A stretch of DNA of 51,773 bases from CAYJAZ01 sp964371865 (GTDB lineage Bacteria; Desulfobacterota; Desulfovibrionia; Desulfovibrionales; Desulfovibrionaceae): positions 1 through 51,773 of the forward strand of contig CAYJOR010000015.1 in assembly GCA_964371865.1 (NCBI GenBank). The letters run 5' to 3'. Positions 1 to 8,321 of the stretch are shown one piece after another; within the stretch, counting starts at the first letter, position 1, and each line of letters opens with the position of its first letter. The notes below the pieces were generated by a model. It did not search any database. It saw nothing but the letters and a program-made list of their open reading frames with translations, and was not told the origin of the DNA. The position numbers and the translations under genes are program-made.

Positions 1-60
1 TTTTTTCTTAAAAAACGAGGTTTTCCCCCTCAAACTCCCCCTTTCCTTAAAAAATTATTA

Positions 61-86
61 GGGCTTCTTCTAAGGGCTGCTTCTAA
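61..86. repeat. Tandem repeat, 2 x 13 nt
   Basis: Positions 61-73 read GGGCTTCTTCTAA and 74-86 read GGGCTGCTTCTAA, so two adjacent copies differ at one base. No function is evident. Confidence 0.6.
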
Positions 87-181
87 AATCTATAAGAACA
101 TACATAAACTGAATAAAAAATCAACTTTGAGCCATAGCATAAATGTCAAACCACAAAAAAATGAATTTAGAAATATACACT

Positions 182-222
182 AAAAGACTTCCTCTAGAAA
201 CTGAATCTAAAGGAAGTCTTTT
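182..222. terminator. Probable bidirectional terminator downstream of flhA
   Basis: AAAAGACTTCCT (182-193) and AGGAAGTCTTTT (211-222) form a perfect 12-bp stem with a 17-nt loop. T-rich sequence follows on the plus strand, and TTTT closes the stem on the minus strand. It lies about 180 nt past the flhA stop codon, so it may end the flhA transcript or a converging one from outside the window. Confidence 0.55.
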
Positions 223-310
223 TATTATAACACTCTGCTACTTATCTTGTAAACTTGTGTAGTTCATATTATTTGAAACATAGAAAAGGATTTTTTTGAA
301 ACTTATTTTA

Positions 311-370
311 CTTTTGACGAGCTTGCGAGTCGAAAGAAATAGGGTTTCCAAAGGGAATTATTTCCTTTGG
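311..370 (+). ncRNA. Pair of hairpins, possible structured RNA element
   Basis: CTTTTGAC (311-318) pairs with GTCGAAAG (329-336). CCAAAGGGAA (348-357) pairs with TTTCCTTTGG (361-370) around a 3-nt loop. Each stem has one non-Watson-Crick position, and in both it is a G-U pair only when the plus strand is the RNA; on the minus strand it would be a C-A mismatch. That favours a plus-strand structured RNA or repeat, but no promoter is evident and no known RNA family is recognised. Confidence 0.3.
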
Positions 371-404
371 CCGTCGGAGACATGCCTTTTACAGTTCATA
401 ACTC

Positions 405-2504
405 TTATGCTTCAATTCCTATATTGCCTACAGCTTGAAGTCTTATATCAGCAGGGATTTCAGCTTGAGAAATAACTGCAACATTTGGGATAAATCTGGT
501 AACTAAATTTGCAAGATGCGGTCTTACAGCAGGAGTTACGAGAAGAACCGGTTGTCCATCAGTAATTACAGCATTATCAATAGCGGCATTTATATTGTTT
601 ACAAGTTTTTGAGCGGATACAGGATTCATTGAAAGATATGCCCCTGTATCTGTTTGTCTAATTGATTCTTGAACCATACGATCGGTAGGTGCGTCAAGAG
701 TGAGAACGTTTAGGGTGCCTGTAGAATCCATGTAAGATTTCACTATACTACGAGAAAGCTTTTCACGTACAAACTCGGTTAGATATTCAGGACTTTTTGT
801 AAGCTGCCCTTGATCTGCCAAGGTTTCAACAATGGTGAGCATATCACGAATTGATACGTTTTCATTGACAAGACATTGAAGCACTTTTTGTACCACACCA
901 AGACCAAGAGTATTTGGCACAAGCTCTTCCACAGCTTTTGGTGAACGCTTTGCAAGAGTATCGAGGAGGGCTTGAACTTCTTGACGACCAAGAAACTCGC
1001 TAAGGTGCTTACGTAGGATTTCTGTAAGGTGAGTTGCAATTACTGTAGCAGGATCAACAACTGTATACCCTGCCATGATAGCAGCTTCTTTTTGGCTTTC
1101 AGGAATCCAAAGAGCCGGAAGGTTGAAGGCTGGTTCACGGATTTCAATACCATCGATTTTCTTAGCGGCATTGCCCGGATCCATAGCAAGGTAGTGATCG
1201 ATAAGAATTTCTGCGCTTGCAACTTGGTTGCCTTTGATAAGTAAGGAGTATTGACCCGGTTTGAGTTGAAGATTATCACGTAAATGTAATGATGGAATAA
1301 CCACGCCCATATCAAGAGCAAATTGACGACGAATTGAACGAATACGGGTGAGTAAGTTACCATTTTGACTTTCATCAACAAGCGGAATAAGTCCGTATCC
1401 AACTTCAAGTTCAAGTGTATCAAGCGGTAAGAGGTTTTGAACTTCTTCAGGGCTTTGTGGTTTTGAAGCTTCGTTTGCAGCTTTTGCGGCAGCAGCTTTT
1501 TCTTTTGTTGTAACAGTTGTATCCTTTTTCTCCATATTTCTGGAAATCAAAAAGAGCGTAATCGAGAAGAATAAAAATGGCAGAGTCGGAAGACCTGGAA
1601 TAATGGCAAATATAAATAAGATGGCTGATACAAGTTTAAGAACTTTAGTATTATATGAAAGCTGACTAAGGAATTCTTCACCCATTTTTGCTTCCGCAGC
1701 AGCACGGGAAACAATCAAACCGGCAGCTACTGATATAATGATAGAAGGAATTGTTGCTACAAGACCATCACCTATTGAGAGGAGTGAGAAAGTCATCAAA
1801 GCTTCGCCCCAACTCATATCGTGTTGAAGCACACCAATTAGTATACCGCCCACAAGGTTGATAATCGTAATAATAAGACCCGCTGTAACATCACCTTGTA
1901 CGAACTTACCGGCACCATCCATCGCACCGTAGAAATCCGCTTCACGTCTTAGGTTTGTACGGCGTTCATTTGCTTGTTCTTCATTAATAAGACCGGCGTT
2001 CAAATCTGCTTCAATTGCCATTTGTTTACCTGGCATAGCATCAAGAGTGAACCTTGCGGCAACTTCAGCAATACGTGTTGTACCGGCGGTGATAACTACC
2101 TTATTAAGAATAAAGAGAATCAAGAAGATAACAGCACCAACAACATACGATCCACCCACAACAAATTGTGCAAATGACTGAATAACATCACCGGCTGCAT
2201 CTGGACCATTTGCACCATTCAAGAGAATCAATCTTGTAGTTGCAACGTTCAACGCAAGTCTTAGTAATGTAGTTACAAGTAATACACTTGGGAAAATTGA
2301 AAATTCAAGAGGGCTTGTCATAAACATACTTGTGATGAGTATGAGAAGTGCTAAAGATATGCTGAACGAAAGCATTATATCAATTAAAAAGGTTGGTAGC
2401 GGAATGAGCATGACTAATAGAATTAGTACAACCCCTGCTCCTAATACTATATCCCCATTTTTTGAAAACTGGGAATAATCAAATTTCGGTAAAGCTTTTT
2501 GCAT
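405..2504 (-). CDS. flhA: Flagellar biosynthesis protein FlhA
   Basis: FlhA is the large inner-membrane component of the flagellar type III export gate; its cytoplasmic domain docks substrate-chaperone complexes. The N-terminal half carries the expected eight hydrophobic segments (to about residue 340) and the family hallmark LLRLALNVATTR. The conserved cytoplasmic loop includes MPGKQMAIEADLNAG and a run ending GAMDGAGKFVQGDV. The C-terminal half is the soluble FlhA-C domain. About 699 aa is full length. An ATG six bases upstream (2510) is possible, but GAGGA lies only 1 nt from it and 7 nt from the ATG at 2504, so I chose 2504. A sigma-54 promoter lies upstream at 2548-2564. The gene is divergent from flgB. 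flhB and flhF, often nearby, are not in the window. Confidence 0.97.
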   Translation of the reverse strand: MQKALPKFDYSQFSKNGDIVLGAGVVLILLVMLIPLPTFLIDIMLSFSISLALLILITSMFMTSPLEFSIFPSVLLVTTLLRLALNVATTRLILLNGANGPDAAGDVIQSFAQFVVGGSYVVGAVIFLILFILNKVVITAGTTRIAEVAARFTLDAMPGKQMAIEADLNAGLINEEQANERRTNLRREADFYGAMDGAGKFVQGDVTAGLIITIINLVGGILIGVLQHDMSWGEALMTFSLLSIGDGLVATIPSIIISVAAGLIVSRAAAEAKMGEEFLSQLSYNTKVLKLVSAILFIFAIIPGLPTLPFLFFSITLFLISRNMEKKDTTVTTKEKAAAAKAANEASKPQSPEEVQNLLPLDTLELEVGYGLIPLVDESQNGNLLTRIRSIRRQFALDMGVVIPSLHLRDNLQLKPGQYSLLIKGNQVASAEILIDHYLAMDPGNAAKKIDGIEIREPAFNLPALWIPESQKEAAIMAGYTVVDPATVIATHLTEILRKHLSEFLGRQEVQALLDTLAKRSPKAVEELVPNTLGLGVVQKVLQCLVNENVSIRDMLTIVETLADQGQLTKSPEYLTEFVREKLSRSIVKSYMDSTGTLNVLTLDAPTDRMVQESIRQTDTGAYLSMNPVSAQKLVNNINAAIDNAVITDGQPVLLVTPAVRPHLANLVTRFIPNVAVISQAEIPADIRLQAVGNIGIEA

Positions 2505-2547
2505 AAACATATCCTCGCCAATTTATTGTCATTATTATATAACGATT

Positions 2548-2564
2548 AGCAAAATACGTGCCAA
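2548..2564 (-). promoter_or_regulatory. Sigma-54 promoter of flhA
   Basis: On the minus strand the sequence is TTGGCACGTATTTTGCT, matching the -24/-12 consensus (TTGGCACG-N4-TTGCW) at every position. The GG and GC are spaced 12 nt apart, first base to first base. Transcription would start near 2537, about 33 nt upstream of the chosen flhA start. Confidence 0.88.
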
Positions 2565-2698
2565 TACATAACCCACTAAAATAATAAATGTTTTTAATTG
2601 ACACTTTATAATCTAATTCTAGTCAATTTATCCTGATGTTTTTTTGACACTTAGCAAAGTCGCAAGTCTTTAATATGTAAAAACATATAGTTACAACT

Positions 2699-2715
2699 TT
2701 GGCAAGCTATTTGCA
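2699..2715 (+). promoter_or_regulatory. Sigma-54 promoter of flgB-flgC-fliE
   Basis: TTGGCAAGCTATTTGCA differs from the -24/-12 consensus only by A for C in the first block, with correct 12-nt spacing between GG and GC. It lies 46 nt upstream of the flgB start. It sits back-to-back with the flhA promoter, consistent with sigma-54-class control of early or middle flagellar genes. The activator is not in the window. Confidence 0.87.
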
Positions 2716-2761
2716 TAAGGAAGAGTAACGGAAAAACTATAAATGCTTTGGAGGCTATGCT

Positions 2762-3172
2762 ATGAAAAGTTTATTCGATATTAATGTCGACCTTGTTGGC
2801 AAAGTTATGGACATGCAATTACAAAGACAAAACGTTCTTATGAGTAATATTGCAAACGTAAACACACCTAGATATAAACCGCGTGAATTACACTTTGAAG
2901 AAGAGTTACAAAAAGCTCTTAATTTAGGTTCATTCGGTGAAGTTTCAAAAACATCTAGTGGGCATATCCCCAATACATTTAATCTAGAATCATTCAGTGC
3001 TGACTTTGAAAAAAGAATTACCCCGCGTAACATACCAGGTGAAGATAGAGTTAACATTGATAAAGAAATGATAAAAGTTAATAAAAATAATCTTCAATAT
3101 ACTACTCTTGCTCAGCTCTCAAAATCATCTTTTGATGGCTTGAAAAACATTATAGCAGAAGGGAGCAAATAA
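2762..3172 (+). CDS. flgB: Flagellar basal-body rod protein FlgB
   Basis: FlgB is one of the proximal rod subunits of the flagellar basal body and is secreted through the flagellar export gate. At 136 aa it has the usual length. The N-terminal rod signature is visible as RQNVLMSNIANVNTPRYKP (about residues 22-40). GGAGG at 2750 lies 7 nt before the ATG at 2762; an ATG at 2757 opens only a two-codon frame. It is the first gene of a three-gene operon behind a sigma-54 promoter, and its stop codon overlaps the flgC start (TAATG). Confidence 0.96.
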   Translation: MKSLFDINVDLVGKVMDMQLQRQNVLMSNIANVNTPRYKPRELHFEEELQKALNLGSFGEVSKTSSGHIPNTFNLESFSADFEKRITPRNIPGEDRVNIDKEMIKVNKNNLQYTTLAQLSKSSFDGLKNIIAEGSK

Positions 3173-3609
3173 TGGACTTCATGACCGCACTTGATATCGG
3201 TGCCTCTGCGCTATCAACCGATAGAACTCAATTGAATGTTATTGCAATGAATATAGCAAACGCTAAAACCACTCGTACTGTTGACGGTGGACCATATAGA
3301 CGTAAAACCGTTGTTCGCGAAACAGCTGATATAGACAATCACTTCGGTGTGCACATGAGATCAGCCCTTGATAGAGAACTAAAAGGTGTGCGTGTTGCAA
3401 ATGTTGTAAATGATGACAGACCTCTAAAAGCTGTCTACGAACCTGGTCACCCAGATGCTGATGATGAAGGTTACGTGCTCTATCCTGATATCAACGTCGT
3501 TGAAGAAATGGCGAATATGATGACAGCTCAACGTGGATATGATGCAAACGTAACAACTATTGACACCGTTAAATCAATGTATTTGAAAGCCTTAGAAATA
3601 GGCAAATAA
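3172..3609 (+). CDS. flgC: Flagellar basal-body rod protein FlgC
   Basis: FlgC is a proximal rod protein that assembles next to FlgB. It is 145 aa, typical of the family. The N-terminus shows the rod motif LNVIAMNIANAKTTRT, and the C-terminus carries the conserved NVVEEMANMMTAQRGYDANV segment of rod and hook proteins. The start overlaps the flgB stop, so the two are probably translationally coupled. GGGAGC lies just upstream. Confidence 0.97.
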   Translation: MDFMTALDIGASALSTDRTQLNVIAMNIANAKTTRTVDGGPYRRKTVVRETADIDNHFGVHMRSALDRELKGVRVANVVNDDRPLKAVYEPGHPDADDEGYVLYPDINVVEEMANMMTAQRGYDANVTTIDTVKSMYLKALEIGK

Positions 3610-3623
3610 GATAGGAGTAGATT

Positions 3624-3971
3624 ATGATAGATAGAATAGGATCGAGCTCAAGCTCAAACGCATTTATGGACGCCCTTAATGCTTTTCAAAAAAGTCAGAA
3701 AAGCTTTACTTCTCTTGAAGAAACTATTGAAAATCGTGCTCCTTCTATAGTACCATCATTTTCAGAAACTTTAAATAGCTCTCTTGCAGAAGTTAATAGC
3801 TTACAAGCAAATAAATCTGCGGCTGTAACATCTTTTGCAGCGGGTGAAACTCAAAACGTGCACGAACTTATGGTTACTATGCAAAAAGCAAGTGTTGCTA
3901 TCAACCTAACCGCAGCTGTAAGAAACAAAGCTTTAGAAGCTTACAGAGAACTTTCACGTATTCAATTCTAG
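3624..3971 (+). CDS. fliE: Flagellar hook-basal body protein FliE
   Basis: FliE is the small basal-body protein that joins the MS ring to the proximal rod and is among the first exported rod components. It is 115 aa. The C-terminal family motif is clear: VHELMVTMQKASVAINLTAA, then VRNKALEAYRELSRIQF. A GGAG ribosome site lies 6 nt upstream. In many flagellar gene orders fliF follows directly; here the operon appears to stop and surface-polysaccharide genes begin. Confidence 0.95.
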   Translation: MIDRIGSSSSSNAFMDALNAFQKSQKSFTSLEETIENRAPSIVPSFSETLNSSLAEVNSLQANKSAAVTSFAAGETQNVHELMVTMQKASVAINLTAAVRNKALEAYRELSRIQF

Positions 3972-4044
3972 AATATATTTCTAAATTAATTCTTTTGCTT
4001 TTTGAACGTCGTCAAAGTTATTTGTTATTTCAGTCACGTATATT

Positions 4045-4061
4045 TTGATACGCTCCTTGCA
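4045..4061 (+). promoter_or_regulatory. Degenerate sigma-54-like site
   Basis: TTGATACGCTCCTTGCA keeps a perfect -12 TTGCA block and correct spacing but has GA instead of the critical GG at -24. It closely resembles the strong PEP-CTERM promoter TTGGCACGCCACTTGCA elsewhere in the window. It may be a decayed promoter or a weak one. Confidence 0.3.
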
Positions 4062-4203
4062 TAAAAAATAACTTGTTCCTTGTCAAAAGAGCAAAACATC
4101 TTAATTTAGAAACATATTCGATAATGTAAGTATACTTTTATACTAATTGAATATTTAGAATACATTTATGCAGTTTTTCCGACGCATAGTTTCGTGATTC
4201 AGT

Positions 4204-4236
4204 AAAAGAGAGAGGCTAAACCCTTCTCTCTTTTTT
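4204..4236 (+). terminator. Rho-independent terminator
   Basis: AAAAGAGAGAGG (4204-4215) pairs with the CCCTTCTCTCTTTT arm (from 4221) with one bulged base, followed by a T run. It lies about 235 nt after fliE, so it may terminate fliE or a short transcript that begins in the gap. Confidence 0.65.
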
Positions 4237-4343
4237 CTGTTTAAACACCTTCTAATTGATTATTGCTATTTTATAAAAATAATACTATCTTGAATTTTGA
4301 ACACTTAAAACTGTAAACTCTATAACAAGCTCGGGAGAAAATT

Positions 4344-5570
4344 ATGACAGCTAAGATAAACAGTAAAACTATAACTAATCTTATCCGATTTTTTTCTCTT
4401 TCTCTCCTGCTCGTTCTTTCTGCTTGTGCACCAAAAGTTGAAGAAGAAATTATTCAAATTCCTGTAGTTGAAGAAACACCTCCTACGCATATTCGTTTAG
4501 TCTTTACCGGAGACATTATGGTTCATGGTAAGCAATTAGATATTGCAAAAGTACATGGAACTCCAGAAAATCCTTATAATTTTGCTCCTCAATTTGAGCA
4601 TATTAAGCATTTATTAGAGGGTGATTTGGTCGTTGGTAACTTTGAAACAACTTTAAAAGGTTCTGCTCCTTACAGCGGATATCCTGCCTTTAATAGTCCC
4701 GACTCTTTAGTAACTGCCTTAAAAGAAGCTAATTTCAATATTCTTCTTCTTGCAAACAATCATATTCTTGATTATGGAGTTGATGTTGGCTTGCGCACCA
4801 TAGATTATATTAAATCTCAAGGAATTACAGCCGCAGGAATTAGCGACAGCAAAGAAAATTATTCCCTACCAATTGTAGAAGTTGAAGGATATAAAATTGG
4901 ATTTATAAACTCAACATACGGGAGTAATAGACCAGTCAAAAGTATGAATAAAGCAGTATATGTACCTCATAACTCAACATTAGACATCGAAGCTGATGTT
5001 GAAAATTTACGCAGTCGTGGAGCTGATTTTATTATTGCTTCTTTACACTGGGGAGAAGAATATAAACCCACTCCTAACAACATTCAAAAAAATCTTGCTG
5101 AAAAATGTTTTAATGCAGGAGTTGATGTAATTGTAGGGCACCATCCGCATATTTTACAACCTATGGAAATCATACAAAAAAATGGAAAAAATCAATTTGT
5201 AGCGTGGTCACTTGGAAATTTGATATCGGCACAGCGCACTATCCCTCGTGAACGTACAGTTCTTCTTGCGATTGATTTAGTTGCAGAACCACAAGAAGAG
5301 CTTGAATTAGAAAAGGTTTCAGTAGCGCCTCTTTGGGTGGATATGGAATACGGCGTTAGAGCAAGACTGTTGCCTACACAATTAGGAGGATTAGCTCTAC
5401 TTAATACAGAGCAAGCACCTGAAAACAATTCTGCTCTACTTCAAGAAGTCAAGCTAAATAACAAAATACAAAAAAAATTATATTCTGTCCATAATGAAAT
5501 TCTTAACTTTTTACGTCTAGAAAATAAAGAATCTTCTGGATTTTACACCGTTTGGGAGAAAGAGGAGTAG
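4344..5570 (+). CDS. CapA-family metallophosphatase-like lipoprotein
   Basis: This belongs to the CapA (poly-gamma-glutamate capsule, PGA_cap) branch of the metallophosphoesterase fold; the reaction in most members is not defined. It is 408 aa. The N-terminus is a lipoprotein signal with lipobox LSAC, lipidated Cys28, so the protein should be membrane-anchored outside the cytoplasm. Metal-site motifs in order are FTGDIMVHG (about 53-61), GNFETTL, NNHILDYG, SLHWGEEY and GHHPHILQPME, then AWSLGNLI. A GGGAG site precedes the ATG. It stands at the left end of the polysaccharide block, which suggests a role in surface-polymer retention or processing, but that is inference. Confidence 0.85.
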   Translation: MTAKINSKTITNLIRFFSLSLLLVLSACAPKVEEEIIQIPVVEETPPTHIRLVFTGDIMVHGKQLDIAKVHGTPENPYNFAPQFEHIKHLLEGDLVVGNFETTLKGSAPYSGYPAFNSPDSLVTALKEANFNILLLANNHILDYGVDVGLRTIDYIKSQGITAAGISDSKENYSLPIVEVEGYKIGFINSTYGSNRPVKSMNKAVYVPHNSTLDIEADVENLRSRGADFIIASLHWGEEYKPTPNNIQKNLAEKCFNAGVDVIVGHHPHILQPMEIIQKNGKNQFVAWSLGNLISAQRTIPRERTVLLAIDLVAEPQEELELEKVSVAPLWVDMEYGVRARLLPTQLGGLALLNTEQAPENNSALLQEVKLNNKIQKKLYSVHNEILNFLRLENKESSGFYTVWEKEE

Positions 5571-5661
5571 TTTTTAAAAATATGCTTATTTTTAATTTTA
5601 CATTATAGAGTAAAAAGCTTATCTTTCACGGATTCAAATAAAATAGGAATTATTACACAGT

Positions 5662-6750
5662 ATGAAAAATAAAATATTTTTATCTGCATATATTAGCGGA
5701 AACTTAGGTGATGATCTATTCATTAAAGTTATTTGCGAACGTTATCCAGACCTTCATTTTTACGTCTCTGGAAACAAGAAGTATAAAAATTTATTTAGCA
5801 AAATAAAAAACTTAACTTATATCTCTGATGATACGCTTTATAAAAGAATTGTTAATAAAATAAACAAAGTATTAGATACTGATTTTAGCCTATTTACTCA
5901 ACTCCCAAAAGTAGACGCGCATGTAATAATTGGGGGCTCTCTATTCATTCAATCAAAAAACTGGAAAGCTAATTATGCTGAGAGTATTAATTTAGTAAAT
6001 AAATTTGAAAATAACTTTCTGATTGGCGCAAATTTTGGCCCATATCAAAGTGATGAATTTTTAAATATTCACAAAGATTATTTCAAAAAATTCGTTGATA
6101 TTTGCTTTCGCGATACATATTCAACTAATTTATTTAAAGATCTAACTAATGTTCGTACAGGAAGTGATGTAGTTTTTCAATTAAATTACCCAATCGTAAA
6201 AGAGAAAAATTATTATATAATTTCTATGATAAATTGTGATGATAGAGAAAACCTCAAAAAATATCATACCACTTATATTTATAAATTAATAGAGATAATA
6301 AAAGCTATAACTTCTAAAGGTTCAAAAGTAATCCTTATGGGCTTTTGTGATGAAGAAAAAGACTATCTTGTAATAAATGAGCTATATGAAAAGCTTGAAA
6401 ATAAAGAGAGTGTCGAAATATATCATCATTCATCTATTGATGATTCTTTAGAACTGCTGGCTTCATCAAAGGGAATTATTGCAACTCGCTTTCACGCAAT
6501 GATATTAGGCTTTCTATTTTCAAAACCTACTATTCCCCTACTTTATAGTGAAAAAATGCGTACTGTTATGAACGATATTAATTATGACGGACTATTCTGC
6601 TACTTACAAGATATTGAAAGTTTATCAGTTGAATCATGCCTTGAACATCTAGAAGCTAAAACTAACTTAAACATTCAAGCAATTAAGGAAGAGTCTTATA
6701 AACAATTTATAGGATTAGATAAATTTTTTTCTAAAAATAATTCGAAGTAA
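5662..6750 (+). CDS. Polysaccharide pyruvyl transferase family protein
   Basis: Members of this family (PF04230) transfer a pyruvate ketal from phosphoenolpyruvate to sugars of exopolysaccharides, although some are repurposed. It is 362 aa. The N-terminal SGNLGDDLF and the C-terminal TRFHAMILGFLFSKPTIPL and YSEKMR segments are characteristic. It would act in the cytoplasm on lipid-linked repeat units. It is followed after 24 nt by a flippase gene, so the two are probably co-transcribed. The ribosome site is weak (AGGA about 13 nt upstream). The base composition is very AT-rich, as in the next several genes. Confidence 0.85.
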   Translation: MKNKIFLSAYISGNLGDDLFIKVICERYPDLHFYVSGNKKYKNLFSKIKNLTYISDDTLYKRIVNKINKVLDTDFSLFTQLPKVDAHVIIGGSLFIQSKNWKANYAESINLVNKFENNFLIGANFGPYQSDEFLNIHKDYFKKFVDICFRDTYSTNLFKDLTNVRTGSDVVFQLNYPIVKEKNYYIISMINCDDRENLKKYHTTYIYKLIEIIKAITSKGSKVILMGFCDEEKDYLVINELYEKLENKESVEIYHHSSIDDSLELLASSKGIIATRFHAMILGFLFSKPTIPLLYSEKMRTVMNDINYDGLFCYLQDIESLSVESCLEHLEAKTNLNIQAIKEESYKQFIGLDKFFSKNNSK

Positions 6751-6774
6751 ACTTGAATTTAAAGTGAACACAAT

Positions 6775-8286
6775 ATGAAACTAAATCAACTTAAAGCGGG
6801 TGTTATTTTATCATACCTGTCAGTTTTTCTTAGCACAATAATTTCCATCATCTACACACCTATAATGTTGAATATTTTAGGAAAGAGTGAGTATGGTTTA
6901 TATCAACTTGTATCATCAGTTGTTGCATATCTAGGTTTACTTACTTTTGGTTTTGGTAGTTCATACGTAAGATTCTACTCAAAATTTAAAGTAAATAATG
7001 ATTTTGATGCCATAGCTAAACTTAATGGAATGTTTTTAATTGTTTTTTCAGCTCTTGGTTTAATAGCACTTTTTGCTGGCTTAACAATAACATCGAGTTT
7101 GGGAAGTATTTTTTCTGAAAGATTGAGTATACTAGAAGTTAAAACAGCAAAAGTATTAATGACTATTCTTGTAGTTAACTTAGCTTTATCGTTTCCTTTT
7201 TCAATTTTCAATTCATATATAACAGCCAATGAAAAGTATTTTTTTCAAAGAATTTTAGAAATTATACGTATAGTTACAAACCCTCTTTTAACACTACCTT
7301 TATTACTTTTAGGTTATGGATCTATTGGGCTTGTCTGCGTTACAACCTTTCTCAATATTTCAATAGCCCTTGCAAATATTATATATTGTATAAAAAAACT
7401 CGGAATACAAATAAGTTTTAGGAATTTCAATTTTACATTACTTAAAGAAGTCGCAGTTTTTTCATCCTTTATCTTTATCAATATTGTTGTTGATAATATT
7501 AACTGGAACGTAGATAAATTTTTATTGGGTATATACCAAGGTACATCAGCAGTTGCAGTATATAGTATTGCAACTCAGCTTAATAATTATTATCTTACTT
7601 TTTCTCTTACTATCTCATCAGTTCTTGTACCACGAGTCAATCAGATTGCATTTTCTGAGGATGCAAATACTAAACTGAATGAATTATTTATAAAAGTCGG
7701 AAGATTACAGTTTATTGTTCTTTCATTGATTTTAAGTGGTTTATACTTTTTTGGGCTTTCTTTTATTAGTTTATGGATAGGTAATGAATATGCTGATTCC
7801 TATATAATCCTGCTCATTCTTGTTACACCTGTCACAATACCTCTTGTACAAACTTTAGGAATGGAAATACAAAGAGCAAAAAACTTACATAGATTCAGAG
7901 CTTTAATTTATTTAGGAATTGCAATAGCTAATGTTCTTATAAGTATCCCATTAACAAAGGCATATAGCGGAGTTGGCAGTGCTATCGGAACTGCTATAGC
8001 TTTATTTATAGGGAATGGAATAATAATGAATATCTATTACCATAAAAAATGTGATTTGAATGTTATTAATTTTTGGAGAGAAATTTTGAAATTCACTCCT
8101 GCACTCATAGTACCTATTACTCTTGGTTACTTTATAGTCACACAACTTCAAATAATCACCTGGACTAGTTTAGCTTTTTACATAGGTATCTATTCAATTA
8201 TATTTTTTATTAGTATGTGGTTATTTGCTTTCAACGACTATGAAAAAGATTTACTTCTAAAAACAATAAAAAGAATACAAAAATAG
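6775..8286 (+). CDS. Wzx-type polysaccharide flippase (first of two)
   Basis: This is a multi-pass membrane protein of the MOP/MATE-like Wzx superfamily that flips undecaprenyl-linked sugar repeat units to the periplasmic face. It is 503 aa with about 12-14 hydrophobic segments from residue 10 to the end. The start resembles family members: LSTIISIIYTPIMLNILGKSEYGLYQL is split across two helices with a conserved LGKSEYGLYQ loop. It lies between the pyruvyl transferase and two GT2 genes. A second, divergent flippase lies 2.8 kb downstream, so two different repeat units or a recently assembled locus are possible. Confidence 0.88.
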   Translation: MKLNQLKAGVILSYLSVFLSTIISIIYTPIMLNILGKSEYGLYQLVSSVVAYLGLLTFGFGSSYVRFYSKFKVNNDFDAIAKLNGMFLIVFSALGLIALFAGLTITSSLGSIFSERLSILEVKTAKVLMTILVVNLALSFPFSIFNSYITANEKYFFQRILEIIRIVTNPLLTLPLLLLGYGSIGLVCVTTFLNISIALANIIYCIKKLGIQISFRNFNFTLLKEVAVFSSFIFINIVVDNINWNVDKFLLGIYQGTSAVAVYSIATQLNNYYLTFSLTISSVLVPRVNQIAFSEDANTKLNELFIKVGRLQFIVLSLILSGLYFFGLSFISLWIGNEYADSYIILLILVTPVTIPLVQTLGMEIQRAKNLHRFRALIYLGIAIANVLISIPLTKAYSGVGSAIGTAIALFIGNGIIMNIYYHKKCDLNVINFWREILKFTPALIVPITLGYFIVTQLQIITWTSLAFYIGIYSIIFFISMWLFAFNDYEKDLLLKTIKRIQK

Positions 8287-8321
8287 TCGTACTTTCTCAA
8301 AAGAGTATATGAATTTATAAT

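Larger units (their letters stand above)
1..404. other. Intergenic region downstream of flhA, no gene seen
   Basis: I see no convincing coding sequence here. The stretch holds a C-rich tract (about 21-53), a 13-nt tandem repeat (61-86, one mismatch), a hairpin with T-rich flanks (182-222) and two consecutive hairpins (311-336 and 348-370) in a segment GC-richer than its surroundings. The segment around 311-395 resembles, from memory only, short intergenic repeats of Desulfovibrionaceae. A genome-wide copy count would settle that. Confidence 0.5.
3972..4343 (+). other. Intergenic region between fliE and the CapA-like gene
   Basis: This 372-nt gap has no convincing coding sequence. It holds a TTTGA-N6-TCAAA palindrome (4001-4016), a degenerate -24/-12-like site (4045-4061) and a bulged hairpin followed by T6 (4204-4236). 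A CCGAC half-site occurs at 4180-4184 without its GTCGG partner. The arrangement could mark a short non-coding transcript of about 160 nt or the remains of one. The promoter of the following gene is not obvious. Confidence 0.45.

Noticed and set aside
1040..1423. Open frame of 127 codons on the minus strand within flhA
   Set aside because: It lies fully inside flhA in another frame, shows no domain or ribosome site, and flhA is unmistakable.
4180..4195. CCGAC half-site downstream of the degenerate sigma-54-like site, similar to the proposed PrsR palindrome
   Set aside because: The partner half-site GTCGG is absent at the required spacing and no good promoter follows at about 73 bp.
4297..4326. 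TTGAAC-N18-TATAAC as a sigma-70 promoter for the CapA-like gene
   Set aside because: It would start transcription within the ribosome-binding site, leaving almost no leader; the -35 match is poor.
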